Assembly (NCBI GenBank): GCA_002811645.1
Contig: PDIP01000137.1
Coordinates: forward strand, 1 to 24,947
DNA from: Corallochytrium limacisporum
Taxonomy: Eukaryota; Opisthokonta
Reading direction: 5' to 3'
Length of the DNA stretch: 24,947 bases
Shown: positions 9,206 through 17,781 of the stretch, piece by piece
Numbering within the stretch: position 1 is the stretch's first letter
Layout of the letters: the number at the start of each line of letters is the position of its first letter
Position numbers and translations under genes: made by a program
Notes under the pieces: model-generated
Told to the model about the DNA's origin: nothing
The model's database searches: none
Seen by the model: the letters and a program-made list of their open reading frames with translations, nothing else

Positions 9206-9718
9206 ATGTCTGGCTACCCTCCTCCAGCTCCCGGTGGCTACGGTTATCCGGGCTACGGTCAGCCGCCCCAGGGGTATGGCAATCCTCCGCAAGGTGGAGG
9301 AGCGCCACCACCAGATCTGCCTCCGCCGTATGACCCAAATATGACTCAAGGTCAACCCTATCCTCCCCCGAGTCAGGGAGGTTACGGCGGATATCCGCCA
9401 CCTGGAGGATACGGAGGCTATCCTCCTCAACCTCAGGGCTACGGTCAGCCTCCGCAGCCCCAAGGCTACGGACAACCTCCCGGTGGATACGGTGCACCTC
9501 CCGGGGGTAAGCAGCAACGGGCAATGAATGCATTTGATCAGATTGACTCTGACCGGAATGGAATTTTGGACGTGAACGAGTTCCTGCGGGCAATGCAACT
9601 GCTGGGTATGCAGATGACGTATCAGGATGCACAGCAGGTCTTCGCAATCATTGATGTGGACCGTAACGGCACTGTGTCGAGGAATGAGTTCGCAGAGTTC
9701 TATGCAGCAAACTACTAG
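9206..9718 (+). CDS. Pro/Gly/Tyr-rich two-EF-hand calcium-binding protein (penta-EF-like)
   Basis: This 170-aa protein has about 100 residues of Pro, Gly, Tyr and Gln repeats (GYGQPP and GGYPP units) and a PPPY motif at 39-42 that could bind WW domains. A pair of canonical EF-hands follows, with loops at 114-125 (D-S-D-R-N-G, Glu at position 12) and 150-161 (D-V-D-R-N-G, Glu at position 12). Both loops have the expected Ca2+ ligands at positions 1, 3, 5 and 12. The layout resembles penta-EF proteins such as sorcin, grancalcin and ALG-2, whose Gly/Pro-rich N-termini mediate membrane or partner binding, but only two EF-hands are present instead of five. The frame is open upstream but ATG 9206 is its first ATG. 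It is convergent with the TLDc gene (92 bp). Likely a cytosolic calcium sensor or adaptor. Confidence 0.88.
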   Translation: MSGYPPPAPGGYGYPGYGQPPQGYGNPPQGGGAPPPDLPPPYDPNMTQGQPYPPPSQGGYGGYPPPGGYGGYPPQPQGYGQPPQPQGYGQPPGGYGAPPGGKQQRAMNAFDQIDSDRNGILDVNEFLRAMQLLGMQMTYQDAQQVFAIIDVDRNGTVSRNEFAEFYAANY

Positions 9719-9810
9719 AGGATTCGGTTGAATTCAAAACATGTCACCCTTAGCAAATTGTAAGAACTGGCACCATAAGCAACTTTGTCACGATATGATT
9801 AACGAGTATT

Positions 9811-11019
9811 TTAAGTATTTTCATTGTACACGTAGTCCTGGTCATCTTCTCCGGGTGCAACTAGGCTTCTGGAGCTACGTAGCTGATTTGTAAGCTGGTA
9901 ACTCTCCCGCTCGAGGACCCATACTTCGATGGCAGAACACTGAAACTCCTCCGCACTGGCAAGGCAGGGGTTGTCAAACACATCCGTCGCACGGCTGGTG
10001 CCCCTGAAGAGATCATGATCTAGGAAGATCGCGAAGCCTTCACCACCGCCTCCAAACATTAGGCAGTTCTCATCCGCAGCCATGAAGTATTCCTTACTGC
10101 CGGTCCAGCGGTACGGTGTCAAATTCACCTCGTCCTCTTGCTGCACTTGCTCTACGCCCAGAGTAAAACAGAAGCATTCCCCAGTACCGTAGTATTGTTG
10201 ACGGCTTGGATGCCACGGATCCGATGTAAAGCAGCCAAAGCGGTGGCCAGCGTCATCCTTGATGATGGTGACACACGGTGCCGCCACATTGGCCAGATGC
10301 CGGAATAAAGTGTTCATAGAGTATCCATTTACGAATGTGGAGTACGCCTTGTGCCACTTCTTTTGGATCAACCGTTTCGGCAGAATTTTCATCATACAAC
10401 GAACCTCTGCAGGTGTAATCAAATCCGACTCCTGCATGAGGAAGACTGCGTCACCCGGCTCAGCCAAAAGATCGTTGAAAGCTTCATCTGCGAGAGCCTT
10501 TGATCTAGCCTTTCTTGCCTCTTCCTCGTGAGCCAGGTCACCCAACAAATACTCCGAGGCATATTCCGATGCCATCTCGAAGCCTGCTCCTATCGTCGAC
10601 GGGACGAGCCCAAATACAGCACCTAAAAACTCTCCAAAAGTCTCTGGTATCTCCTCGTACGTGTCATGAGTTCGTTGACTATGCTCAGTGCTTTCAGATA
10701 CATGTCGAGGAGCAGCCTGTCTTTCACCTGGGTCTGTGATATCTGTATGGCTCCGCTGGAGAATTCTTGGGTTGACTTCGTTGCTGTTTATCCCCGGATC
10801 ACTTACATATCTTGACCTTTGACTTCGGTGGCGAGAGGAATTTCCCGGAAACACCCTGCCTGGCGTCCCACTCGACGATGAAGCCCGGTTGTCCCTATCT
10901 ACTATTTCCCAGTCCTCACTTTCCTTTTCGGAGTCTATTGAGTTTCTTTGTTTTCGATTACTTGATTCACCGAACCAATTGTATGCTTCCTCAAGCATAA
11001 AATCGGACGTCCCGTCCAT
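9811..11019 (-). CDS. TLDc domain protein (OXR1/NCOA7-like)
   Basis: This 402-aa protein has a polar, Ser/Arg-rich N-terminal half (about 1-125), a short Gly/Ala-rich hydrophobic stretch (127-150) and a charged helix (162-178). The TLDc domain covers about 198-372. TLDc signatures are the ITPAEV...LP start, KWHKAYSTFVNGYSMNTLFR (221-240), the GHRFGCFTSDPWHPS strand region, and the late MFGGGGEGFAIFLDHDLFRG segment with its DVFDNPCL follow-on. A final VEVW-like strand reads AIEVWVLE (363-370). TLDc proteins protect against oxidative stress, and several bind the V-ATPase. No LysM or GRAM domain is visible, so this is not a full-length OXR1 copy. ATG 11019 gives the longest ATG-started frame. 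It converges with the EF-hand gene. Confidence 0.9.
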   Translation of the reverse strand: MDGTSDFMLEEAYNWFGESSNRKQRNSIDSEKESEDWEIVDRDNRASSSSGTPGRVFPGNSSRHRSQRSRYVSDPGINSNEVNPRILQRSHTDITDPGERQAAPRHVSESTEHSQRTHDTYEEIPETFGEFLGAVFGLVPSTIGAGFEMASEYASEYLLGDLAHEEEARKARSKALADEAFNDLLAEPGDAVFLMQESDLITPAEVRCMMKILPKRLIQKKWHKAYSTFVNGYSMNTLFRHLANVAAPCVTIIKDDAGHRFGCFTSDPWHPSRQQYYGTGECFCFTLGVEQVQQEDEVNLTPYRWTGSKEYFMAADENCLMFGGGGEGFAIFLDHDLFRGTSRATDVFDNPCLASAEEFQCSAIEVWVLERESYQLTNQLRSSRSLVAPGEDDQDYVYNENT

Positions 11020-12597
11020 GATGAATGCAATATCGGTGGGTACGCAATTGTGTAGACTATGTCATGCTGTTCCACATCCTGTTCTATGTAATCCCTTTGC
11101 CGACGTGCCAGATTGGTGTGATATAAAATTGGACCACTTTCCTAAGTAGGAAGCCAGTGGAGTTGCTTGCCAAGTGAAATAGCCACCACAAAAGCACTCA
11201 GTGCTCTCGGTCATCATTTTCCCTGGGAGACCGGCCGTTCACCCACTTTATTTTCGCTTACTCTGACGCCCAAATCCCTCCGGCTCTCGCTCTCGGTGCG
11301 TAAATGCGCCTGCTTACAAAAGCAGCAGCGATCGCTATTTGCCCCATTTTTCTCCCCGTTCTTTCGTCCTCCCCCGCTGGACACTTGGCGGTCTGCAACA
11401 ACCGGGAGAGCTGGCCCCCACTCCCTTTGCCTCTCTCCTGCCGGCGGCAAGGCCGGACGCAGTAGTGGTGGGAATGGGGGATGCTCGGGGAGCCCCCAGT
11501 ATTCTCGTGAATACTTTCAATGATAAAGATAAAAAAAAAGAGATTTAGTGATGGCCGGGAGGGGAGGGGAGGCCTCCTCCCCTTGGGCAGTGGTAGGAGA
11601 CCGAGTTGGTCCGAACCCCCTTGGGGCGAAGCGAGTCTGCCATTGCCCACTACGCCCCTTTGAAAGCCGCAGGAGCTTCTGCGCGGTATGGAAATAGGCC
11701 CCCGATTACACCAGTCCCAGATTTGAGAGTACTGAGCAGGGTCACTTCAGAGCGAGTGACAGAAGTCAGCTTTCACCTGCGTACTCCGTTGTTGGGAGGT
11801 GTGTAGATGCGCAACATCCTCTCCTGCCGCTGGCGTCCTCAGGAAGCGCATCCACCGAGAAGGTGTTGTATGAGAGATGCGATTGCTGTGCCGCTGAGAA
11901 AGGATTACCACCAAAATCCCATTCTGTTTCCCCTGTGTGAACCTTCCCCCCCCTTGTCATCCTAGCGAAGGCCCAAAGGTAAGGCAACCAACCCCTTACC
12001 TGAATATGTCGCCTATAGTCGGCCCGCCCCCACCGGTACGCGGTACGGCCCGTGGTACTGGCCACAGAATCACACGAGTTAAGGAAACTTCGAGCAGGGT
12101 CGAACTCATATTTATGTGCTGTGTGTATGCGGCAAACCACTATGGAACCAGCTTTTCCGTGTCCGTTCCATCCGAAACGGGTTTAAGTGTGCGGATCCAT
12201 ATCAGTATTATTTTCCTTGGGAGGTTTGCAGCCAATTCCGTCTTCAGCGAGTGTCGAGCCTCGGCATTATAAGAGTCTCGTGGGCATTGGTGGGCGTGCT
12301 GTTGCGACTGCGTGTCTGCGTATGGACATTGATGACGTCTGCGTGAGATTTGGGTTCTTTGGTCAGCTAAGAGGCATATCTTCGCTCCTTACGGAGAGAC
12401 GGTGCAACTAGTGTTTGGTTCTGCTCTACATTGCTGTGCGTGACGTCTCAATTTATTTCTGGTGTCCCTTCAATGACGGTTGGGACTTACAAGTGAAATG
12501 GTATTTCATGGTGGACGTGTGGGACGTCCACTTTGTCAGCCGTTGGGACGATACGTATATTTTGTTGCAAAATTGCAATTGGTTTGTCAACCGCACC
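11020..12597. promoter_or_regulatory. divergent spacer between TLDc and HAD phosphatase genes
   Basis: This 1.58-kb head-to-head spacer has no supportable gene. It includes a purine-rich stretch with GGGGAGGGGAGG near 11559-11572, two nearby CCCCTTGGG-type palindromes (11579-11588 imperfect, 11617-11626 perfect) and a C8 run at 11946-11953. The HAD frame stays open upstream of the chosen start into this spacer, but without similarity to the family. Confidence 0.5.
11579..11626. repeat. paired CCCCTTGGG(G/C) palindromes, copies 3 and 4
   Basis: A nine-of-ten match at 11579-11588 and a perfect copy at 11617-11626 lie 28 bases apart. With the copies at 4483 and 8168, every long divergent spacer in this window carries at least one. 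Confidence 0.6.
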
Positions 12598-13650
12598 ATG
12601 GAAATGGAGGGCACAAAGACCTCAAGGTCGTCAACGGTAGTGTCGGATCAGGACACAACATCAACAGCAACCACAAAACGCTCAAGAACCATTTCCGAAA
12701 TCATGGACAATGAAAGCGTTCTGCAGGTGCTGAGGAGCAAAAAGGCCTTCATCCTGGATATGGATGGTGTGCTCTACTGGGAAAGCCATACAGTGCCCGG
12801 AGCAACAGAATTCATTCAATGGCTTCAGGACAATGGCAAATTGTTTATGTGCATGACAAATGGTTCCACAAGGACTCCCAAGGATTTGTCGGTCAAGCTG
12901 GCCAAAATGGGTGTCAACGTAGAGCCTCAGCATTTCTTTACTGCTGCGCTATCTACAGCATCGTTCCTGAACGATCAGGCACCAGGGGAAGATTGCTACT
13001 GCATTGGTGGCAGTGGTCTGATCTCTGCACTTTACGACATTGGTTATACCATGAACGATATGGATCCCAGCTACGTGGTGGTCGGAGAAACATCAGATTT
13101 CAACTACGATAAGCTGACTGTTGCTGTAAATCTAGTTAGACAGGGAGCGAAGCTCATCGGCACGAACATTGATATGTATGACAAGAGTGTCGATGGCATC
13201 AAGCCCGGCACAGGTACCCTCTGCTCAGCCATTGAGGCTGCCAGCGGCAAGAAGGCCTACTACTGTGGAAAGCCCAGTCCGCTGATGTTCCGAACAGTGC
13301 TAAAGAAATTGGGAGTTCATCCGAGCGAGGCGGTTATGATTGGTGACCGTATGGATACAGATGTCATCGGAGCTCTCGAAGCCGGATTGAGCACAATTCT
13401 CGTACTGTCCGGTGTTACCGATCTGAAGATGCTGGAACAGTATGCATACAAGCCGACTCTGATCCTGGAGTCTGTGGCCGACATTGTGGAATCAAAATTG
13501 CCAGCATTCATGCTGAACGCGTCCAAAGGAAAGAAGAACCGCAAAACAGATAGCACGGATAATGTTGATGAAGCACATGCGAGTGGATCGACACCGAAGA
13601 ACAGGGGTTCTCTAGCAGTACGCCGTTCTTTTAGTGAGAACCTTGGTTAG
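12598..13650 (+). CDS. NagD-like HAD superfamily (class IIA) phosphatase
   Basis: This 350-aa protein has a HAD core at about residues 48-296 with all four motifs: DMDGVLY (54-60; nucleophile Asp54 and acid/base Asp56), TNGS (87-90), Lys225 in CGKPSPL, and GDRMDTD (249-255). A class IIA (NagD/PGP/pyridoxal phosphatase type) cap lies between motifs II and III. VVGETSDFNYDKL and the closing ILVLSGVTDL are closer to bacterial NagD, a nucleotide and sugar phosphatase, than to animal PGP as far as I can judge. Ser/Thr-rich extensions flank the core on both sides (1-45 and 308-350); the C-terminal one has basic and Ser motifs (KGKKNRK, RRSFSENLG) that suggest phosphorylation. Start 12598 has a strong context (ACC before ATG, G after). 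The frame remains open upstream, with another ATG at 12508. It is 90 bp from convergent CDK20. Confidence 0.9.
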   Translation: MEMEGTKTSRSSTVVSDQDTTSTATTKRSRTISEIMDNESVLQVLRSKKAFILDMDGVLYWESHTVPGATEFIQWLQDNGKLFMCMTNGSTRTPKDLSVKLAKMGVNVEPQHFFTAALSTASFLNDQAPGEDCYCIGGSGLISALYDIGYTMNDMDPSYVVVGETSDFNYDKLTVAVNLVRQGAKLIGTNIDMYDKSVDGIKPGTGTLCSAIEAASGKKAYYCGKPSPLMFRTVLKKLGVHPSEAVMIGDRMDTDVIGALEAGLSTILVLSGVTDLKMLEQYAYKPTLILESVADIVESKLPAFMLNASKGKKNRKTDSTDNVDEAHASGSTPKNRGSLAVRRSFSENLG

Positions 13651-13740
13651 TTCTCATGTCAACAACTAGTATCAAAATTGGTCATGAATGGATAACATAG
13701 ATGAAGATTTAGTGTTTAGCGTTTTGTCTTGCAGTCAATT

Positions 13741-14748
13741 CTAGATCACCACATTCACCGGAGGTGCACGCGGAACTCGGTTCGGCGGTTGGGATCCAGC
13801 TCCCTCCGACCGCTTGACGATGGGCAGATCGCAGCATCGCGCGGGCAGCGGTTCCAGCAAAAAAAAGGGACTAATCAATGCTTCCTCTGCCTTCAGACGA
13901 CGCCGTGGATTCAGTGCTAGGAATCCCCGGATCAATTCTATGGCACCTGGACTAGCCTCTGGAACAAGATTGGTCCATGGCATCGGGTCCATGTGATAAA
14001 AGCAAATTTTGCTATAGTCCGGTAAGCATGTAACCTCCGGCCAGATGTCCAGGTTCGGCGTCCCCAACGCTCTCAACACACAGTATAGTTGGTCAATATC
14101 GTTTTCACCCGCAAATAGAGGCGACCGATTAAGCAATTCCCCAAAGATGCAACCAACGGCCCAATTGTCCATGCCTTCGTCATACTCCCTGGCTCCGTAG
14201 AGCAGTTCAATACTTCGATACCAACGGGTGGCAACTTGATGACTGTACAGCCGAGTCTGTGTGGGGTCTTCGACAGATTTCTTTGCGGAATGAATGAATG
14301 TCCGAGCTAGGCCAAAGTCGGCGATTTTCAATTGCCCTCGGTCACTGATCAGCAGGTTGGCAGGTTTCAGGTCTCGATGCATGATCCCGTTCGTGTGCAA
14401 GTGTGCCACACCCCTCAACAGCATGCACATGTAGCTCTTCGTCTGCGATTCGCTCAAGGTAAGATCGGGCTTGTTGATGACCTCTGACAAATCTGATACC
14501 ATGTACTCCAAAACGAGCATGAAGCCTGTGCTAACCGCAAAAGCGTCTAGCAAACGAATCACGTAGGGACTCTCAATGACACGCAGAGCCTCAATCTCAC
14601 GTAAAATGTTCGTCGTGATACCCAGATCCACTCTTCGCAACATAACCTTCTTTAACGCCACTGTTTCACCAGTCTCATTCACTTTACCGCGAAAAACGAC
14701 GCCGTGCGCACCTTCACCGATGCGGCCAAGGTTCCTGTACCGCTCCAT
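13741..14748 (-). CDS. CDK20: CDK20/CCRK-type cyclin-dependent kinase-related kinase
   Basis: This 335-aa kinase begins at the same place as human CDK20 (MERYRNLGRIGEGAHG). Visible are the Gly-rich loop 9-18, Lys33, HRDLKPANLL (124-133), DFG (144-146), and the family stretches GQLKIADFGLAR and LLYGAREYDEGMDNWAVGC. The activation loop has Ser169 where human CDK20 has Thr161, and an extra segment of about ten residues after FGLAR (151-165). The conserved APE motif reads SIE (179-181): the Glu is kept but Ala-Pro is lost. Animal CDK20 controls ciliary length and Hedgehog signalling through MAK/ICK kinases. The tail after 300 is short and Pro-rich. The frame extends upstream only through a non-ATG codon. 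Catalytic residues are intact, so activity is likely. Confidence 0.93.
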   Translation of the reverse strand: MERYRNLGRIGEGAHGVVFRGKVNETGETVALKKVMLRRVDLGITTNILREIEALRVIESPYVIRLLDAFAVSTGFMLVLEYMVSDLSEVINKPDLTLSESQTKSYMCMLLRGVAHLHTNGIMHRDLKPANLLISDRGQLKIADFGLARTFIHSAKKSVEDPTQTRLYSHQVATRWYRSIELLYGAREYDEGMDNWAVGCIFGELLNRSPLFAGENDIDQLYCVLRALGTPNLDIWPEVTCLPDYSKICFYHMDPMPWTNLVPEASPGAIELIRGFLALNPRRRLKAEEALISPFFLLEPLPARCCDLPIVKRSEGAGSQPPNRVPRAPPVNVVI

Positions 14749-15201
14749 CTCACCTTTGCTTTCCACGTCGCAGTTTTACACCGGTCTACATCCTCCATTC
14801 TGTCCAAAGAGCTTTTTAGGCCATGTCAATAGTTCGTATGCCCCGGCAGTTCACACTAATGTCATGTGCAGGACGTTCCTAGTTACTAAGTAGCTTCGCC
14901 GATGGGAACAGCCCGCTTCGGGAGTCCGGATCCCCAACGGAGTCCCAAATGGGACCCCACCCCGCCCGCACCCGACAAACCGCCGGATTCAGTGGTTATG
15001 GGGAGGGTATGTGGCCTCAGACCCCGTGGCCGAAATACTCGATCGGAAATCGAGAAACAGAGAGACTGACTGGGTTTGGTACTTCAAGATGGGCATTGGA
15101 GTACACGTGATCTGTGTTAAGGACTCTGCTACAATATTATTGTGGGCACTACATAAACTCTATTTGGATACGATCAGGTGCCTGGGCCGTGATGGGTCGT
15201 A
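14749..15201. promoter_or_regulatory. short divergent spacer between CDK20 and TRNT1
   Basis: This is the shortest head-to-head spacer (453 bp) and may act as a bidirectional promoter. There is no supportable gene. It contains a GC-rich block at about 14910-14990 with imperfect inverted GGAGTCC/GGACTCC-type elements, but no long homopolymer. Confidence 0.5.
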
Positions 15202-16572
15202 ATGGTTCTACTTCTTAGGGTGGGAGTAAGGAACATCGGACTTCCTATCCGAGGCCGTGTGAAGCAAGCGAAGCCTATAGTGTATCATAGTTTTCAGAAG
15301 ATATTTTATTCAAGTGGGCCTTCGAAAATGGATCACGAAGATAAGCCATTCGGGCGTATGCCAGACAATGCTTTCAATCTTTTGAACACGCAGATTCCAC
15401 CACAACTACGGACGCTCGCTGACGTCATCAGCGACGAAGGCTTCCAGCTGCGCATTGTCGGAGGTGCCGTCCGGGATGCATTGATGGGTAAAACACCGAA
15501 GGATATCGACCTCGGAACAGACGGTACTCCTGAGGAGATACTAAAAGTACTGGAAACCAACGACTACCGCGTGATTCCGACTGGACTGCAGCATGGAACG
15601 GTGACTGCTGTGGCCGGTGGTGTCAACTATGAAATTACTTCCTTGCGAATTGATCGCGCTTGTGATGGTCGGCACGCTGTCGTCGACTTTACACGGAACT
15701 GGCGCATTGATGCTGAGAGAAGGGATTTGACGGTCAACGCCATGAGCTGCACCCTTGAAGGTGATCTGTACGACTATTTCAATGGTTACGAGGATCTCAA
15801 GAACCGTAGATGTCTGTTTGTGGGCAATGCCGAAAAACGTATTCGGGAAGACTATCTGCGCATCCTGCGGTATTTCCGCTTCCACGCCCGCATAGTCCCG
15901 GACCCTACTCTGCCAGGATCGCATGACGAGGCCACACTAAAGGCCCTGCGGGAAAATCGTCATGGTTTGAACCGCATTTCTGGAGAGCGTATCTGGCAAG
16001 AAATGGGCAAGATCCTTACTGGCCCTGCTGCTCCTGCAGAACTGCGGGTCATGTACGATCTGGAATTGATGAAGGAGATTGGTCTCGATCAAGACACTTC
16101 AGTGCATATGGATCATTTTTGCCGCATGCATGCTCGATCGCATGACGCAATCGCTTGTCTATGCTCATTGCTCAACTCACCTGAGGACATCGAGAAGATG
16201 AAGAAGCGGTGGAAGTTTAGTAACAGTGAAGAGCGTATGGGAATGTTCTTGGTGACTCAACGCAACAAAGATTACTCCTTGAAAGCATGTAAGGACTTTC
16301 TTGTGGACAAGACCCCACTTGATTTTGTGGTGCAATGGACACATATTAAGGACGCCCCGGAAGCGGATATTGACATTCTCAAGCAGTGGCCTATACCAAC
16401 GTTCCCTGTGAATGGCGGCACGCTGAAGAAACTTGGCGCCAAGCCGGGACCATCCATGGGCGAAATGCTGGCCGACCTGAAGCAGGAGTGGAAGGACTCT
16501 GACTTTTCCATGGACCAGGCAGCGCTGGAAGAACGGGCCAAAGAGCGAATCTCCGCACAGCAGGAATCATGA
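15202..16572 (+). CDS. TRNT1: CCA tRNA nucleotidyltransferase (TRNT1 type), probably dual-targeted
   Basis: This 456-aa enzyme adds or repairs the 3' CCA of tRNAs. It has the class II nucleotidyltransferase head: IVGGAVRD (85-92), catalytic DID (101-103), TSLRIDRACDGRHAVVDFT, the ERRDLTVNAM motif (172-181) that recognises the ribose and base, and EDYLRILRYFRF (216-227). The neck, body and tail helices follow, ending with a PPFP-like PIPTFPV segment (398-403). Length and order match human TRNT1. The first 42 residues have no acidic residue and several Arg/Lys, typical of a mitochondrial presequence. A second ATG at 15328 (Met43) would give a cytosolic/nuclear form; alternative starts are known for yeast and human enzymes. 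The first ATG has G at -3 and +4. It converges with the unrecognised gene at 16788. Confidence 0.96.
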   Translation: MVLLLRVGVRNIGLPIRGRVKQAKPIVYHSFQKIFYSSGPSKMDHEDKPFGRMPDNAFNLLNTQIPPQLRTLADVISDEGFQLRIVGGAVRDALMGKTPKDIDLGTDGTPEEILKVLETNDYRVIPTGLQHGTVTAVAGGVNYEITSLRIDRACDGRHAVVDFTRNWRIDAERRDLTVNAMSCTLEGDLYDYFNGYEDLKNRRCLFVGNAEKRIREDYLRILRYFRFHARIVPDPTLPGSHDEATLKALRENRHGLNRISGERIWQEMGKILTGPAAPAELRVMYDLELMKEIGLDQDTSVHMDHFCRMHARSHDAIACLCSLLNSPEDIEKMKKRWKFSNSEERMGMFLVTQRNKDYSLKACKDFLVDKTPLDFVVQWTHIKDAPEADIDILKQWPIPTFPVNGGTLKKLGAKPGPSMGEMLADLKQEWKDSDFSMDQAALEERAKERISAQQES

Positions 16573-16787
16573 CGTGGGTCCTCACACTATCTAGTGTATA
16601 AAGATTTGCAAATGTCCTTGGTAGATTGTATGTGATTGACCATTAGGGCCACCGGCATGGTCATCAATGGTGTGCTGGCGCCAGCTAGCGGACTGACCGG
16701 TCTGCAGATCGGATATCCAAGCAATGTAGTAGAATCGTGTAGAAATCCGATGCAAAGTCATGCTGGGATCATCGCACGTTTCGGTGA

Positions 16788-17177
16788 CTATGATGTGGAG
16801 GAGAGACAGCCATTTTCGAAATTCCCGTATGGAGATCGTGTCCTTTCGGTAGTAGTGGAACGAACATACCAGATCACTTCCTGCTTCATGTTGTCAAGCT
16901 GTTCACGGATTTCTTTATAGGAAAAGCTTGTTTCATAGTTCACACGGCTACACTGAAGGGGCTCCTTGACCTGACCGTACCCGTCCCCGCTCGTGTACAG
17001 ATTCACCTTATTGGGTTTGCCCGTGACCGGATCCATGACGTGCGTTGACGAATCCGCTCTAGTCCCAGCCTCCCTGCTGTGAATTGATGTCGATTCTAGA
17101 GCAGCCGCCTGGTACGTATAATGTGTGGGCATGTCGGTGGTACCAAATGTGACCAGAACATGACCCGTGCCTTCCAT
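16788..17177 (-). CDS. unrecognised 129-aa protein
   Basis: I do not recognise this protein. The start at 17177 is chosen because its context is strong (A at -3, G at +4) and the frame upstream of it is AT-rich like the spacer; an earlier in-frame ATG at 17285 would add 36 residues. The protein is polar, Thr/Ser/Tyr-rich, with no membrane segment after 17177 and no signal peptide. Its middle contains KPNKVNLYTSGDGYGQV, and the third quarter is a short amphipathic helix candidate (KEIREQLDNMKQEV). Position and orientation fit a real gene: it sits tail-to-tail with TRNT1 (215 bp) like the other pairs here. An alternative is that the frame is open by chance. Confidence 0.5.
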   Translation of the reverse strand: MEGTGHVLVTFGTTDMPTHYTYQAAALESTSIHSREAGTRADSSTHVMDPVTGKPNKVNLYTSGDGYGQVKEPLQCSRVNYETSFSYKEIREQLDNMKQEVIWYVRSTTTERTRSPYGNFENGCLSSTS

Positions 17178-17781
17178 GTTCTTAATACAATCTAAACCTA
17201 TAATGTTCCACACTAATTGTATATATTCAATACTTGTTGTCAGGGAATATTTTAAACTAAATAGGAAAATCACCAGTGCTGACATACAAACACAGTGCGC
17301 ACCACCGCAACGTATGCAAAATTTTCACCTCTCTTTTCTTTCTTTATTAATTACTGTGCGCAACTTTGGGGCTGTGACGCCTTTTGCGCGACTCCGTTTG
17401 CGAAATTTGTCCTGGAAAATGACAAACAGCAAGTGACAAAAAGACAATAGTGATTATACAAAAATAATAGACAAAACTTTACAGACTTGTTGACAGCAAC
17501 TGGCACATCATCATGTGTTGGTTTGCTTCATCTGTAGGGCGATCCAGGCCATTCGGGCACAGTGCGGAAAGTGGATACTGACCATCCCTATGTCCTGTCC
17601 CTGGTTGAGTTTCCAGGTATGTCTGGCCTCTGCTTCGCAATGCAATGACACCAAAATGTCTTGAAGATGGGTGGTAGATGTGGCGCCCATATCTCTGTAG
17701 TGGATAAGAATCCGGTGAACGATTGTTTTTTGATTCAGCATGGGCATCAGAACCAGAGATGGACAGCTCGTTTGGATATCT
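17178..17781. other. spacer between the receptor 3' end and the unrecognised gene
   Basis: These 604 bp have no convincing gene. A 103-codon minus-strand frame (17511-17822) overlaps the receptor 3' end in a different frame and has no family resemblance. The left part (17160-17480) is AT-rich and probably holds the promoter of the 129-aa gene; the right part is probably the receptor 3' UTR. Confidence 0.55.

Noticed and set aside
12415-12597. Upstream extension of the HAD phosphatase frame
   Set aside because: The added 61 residues start at a non-ATG codon, are Trp/Val-rich and unlike the family; ATG 12598 has a much better context.
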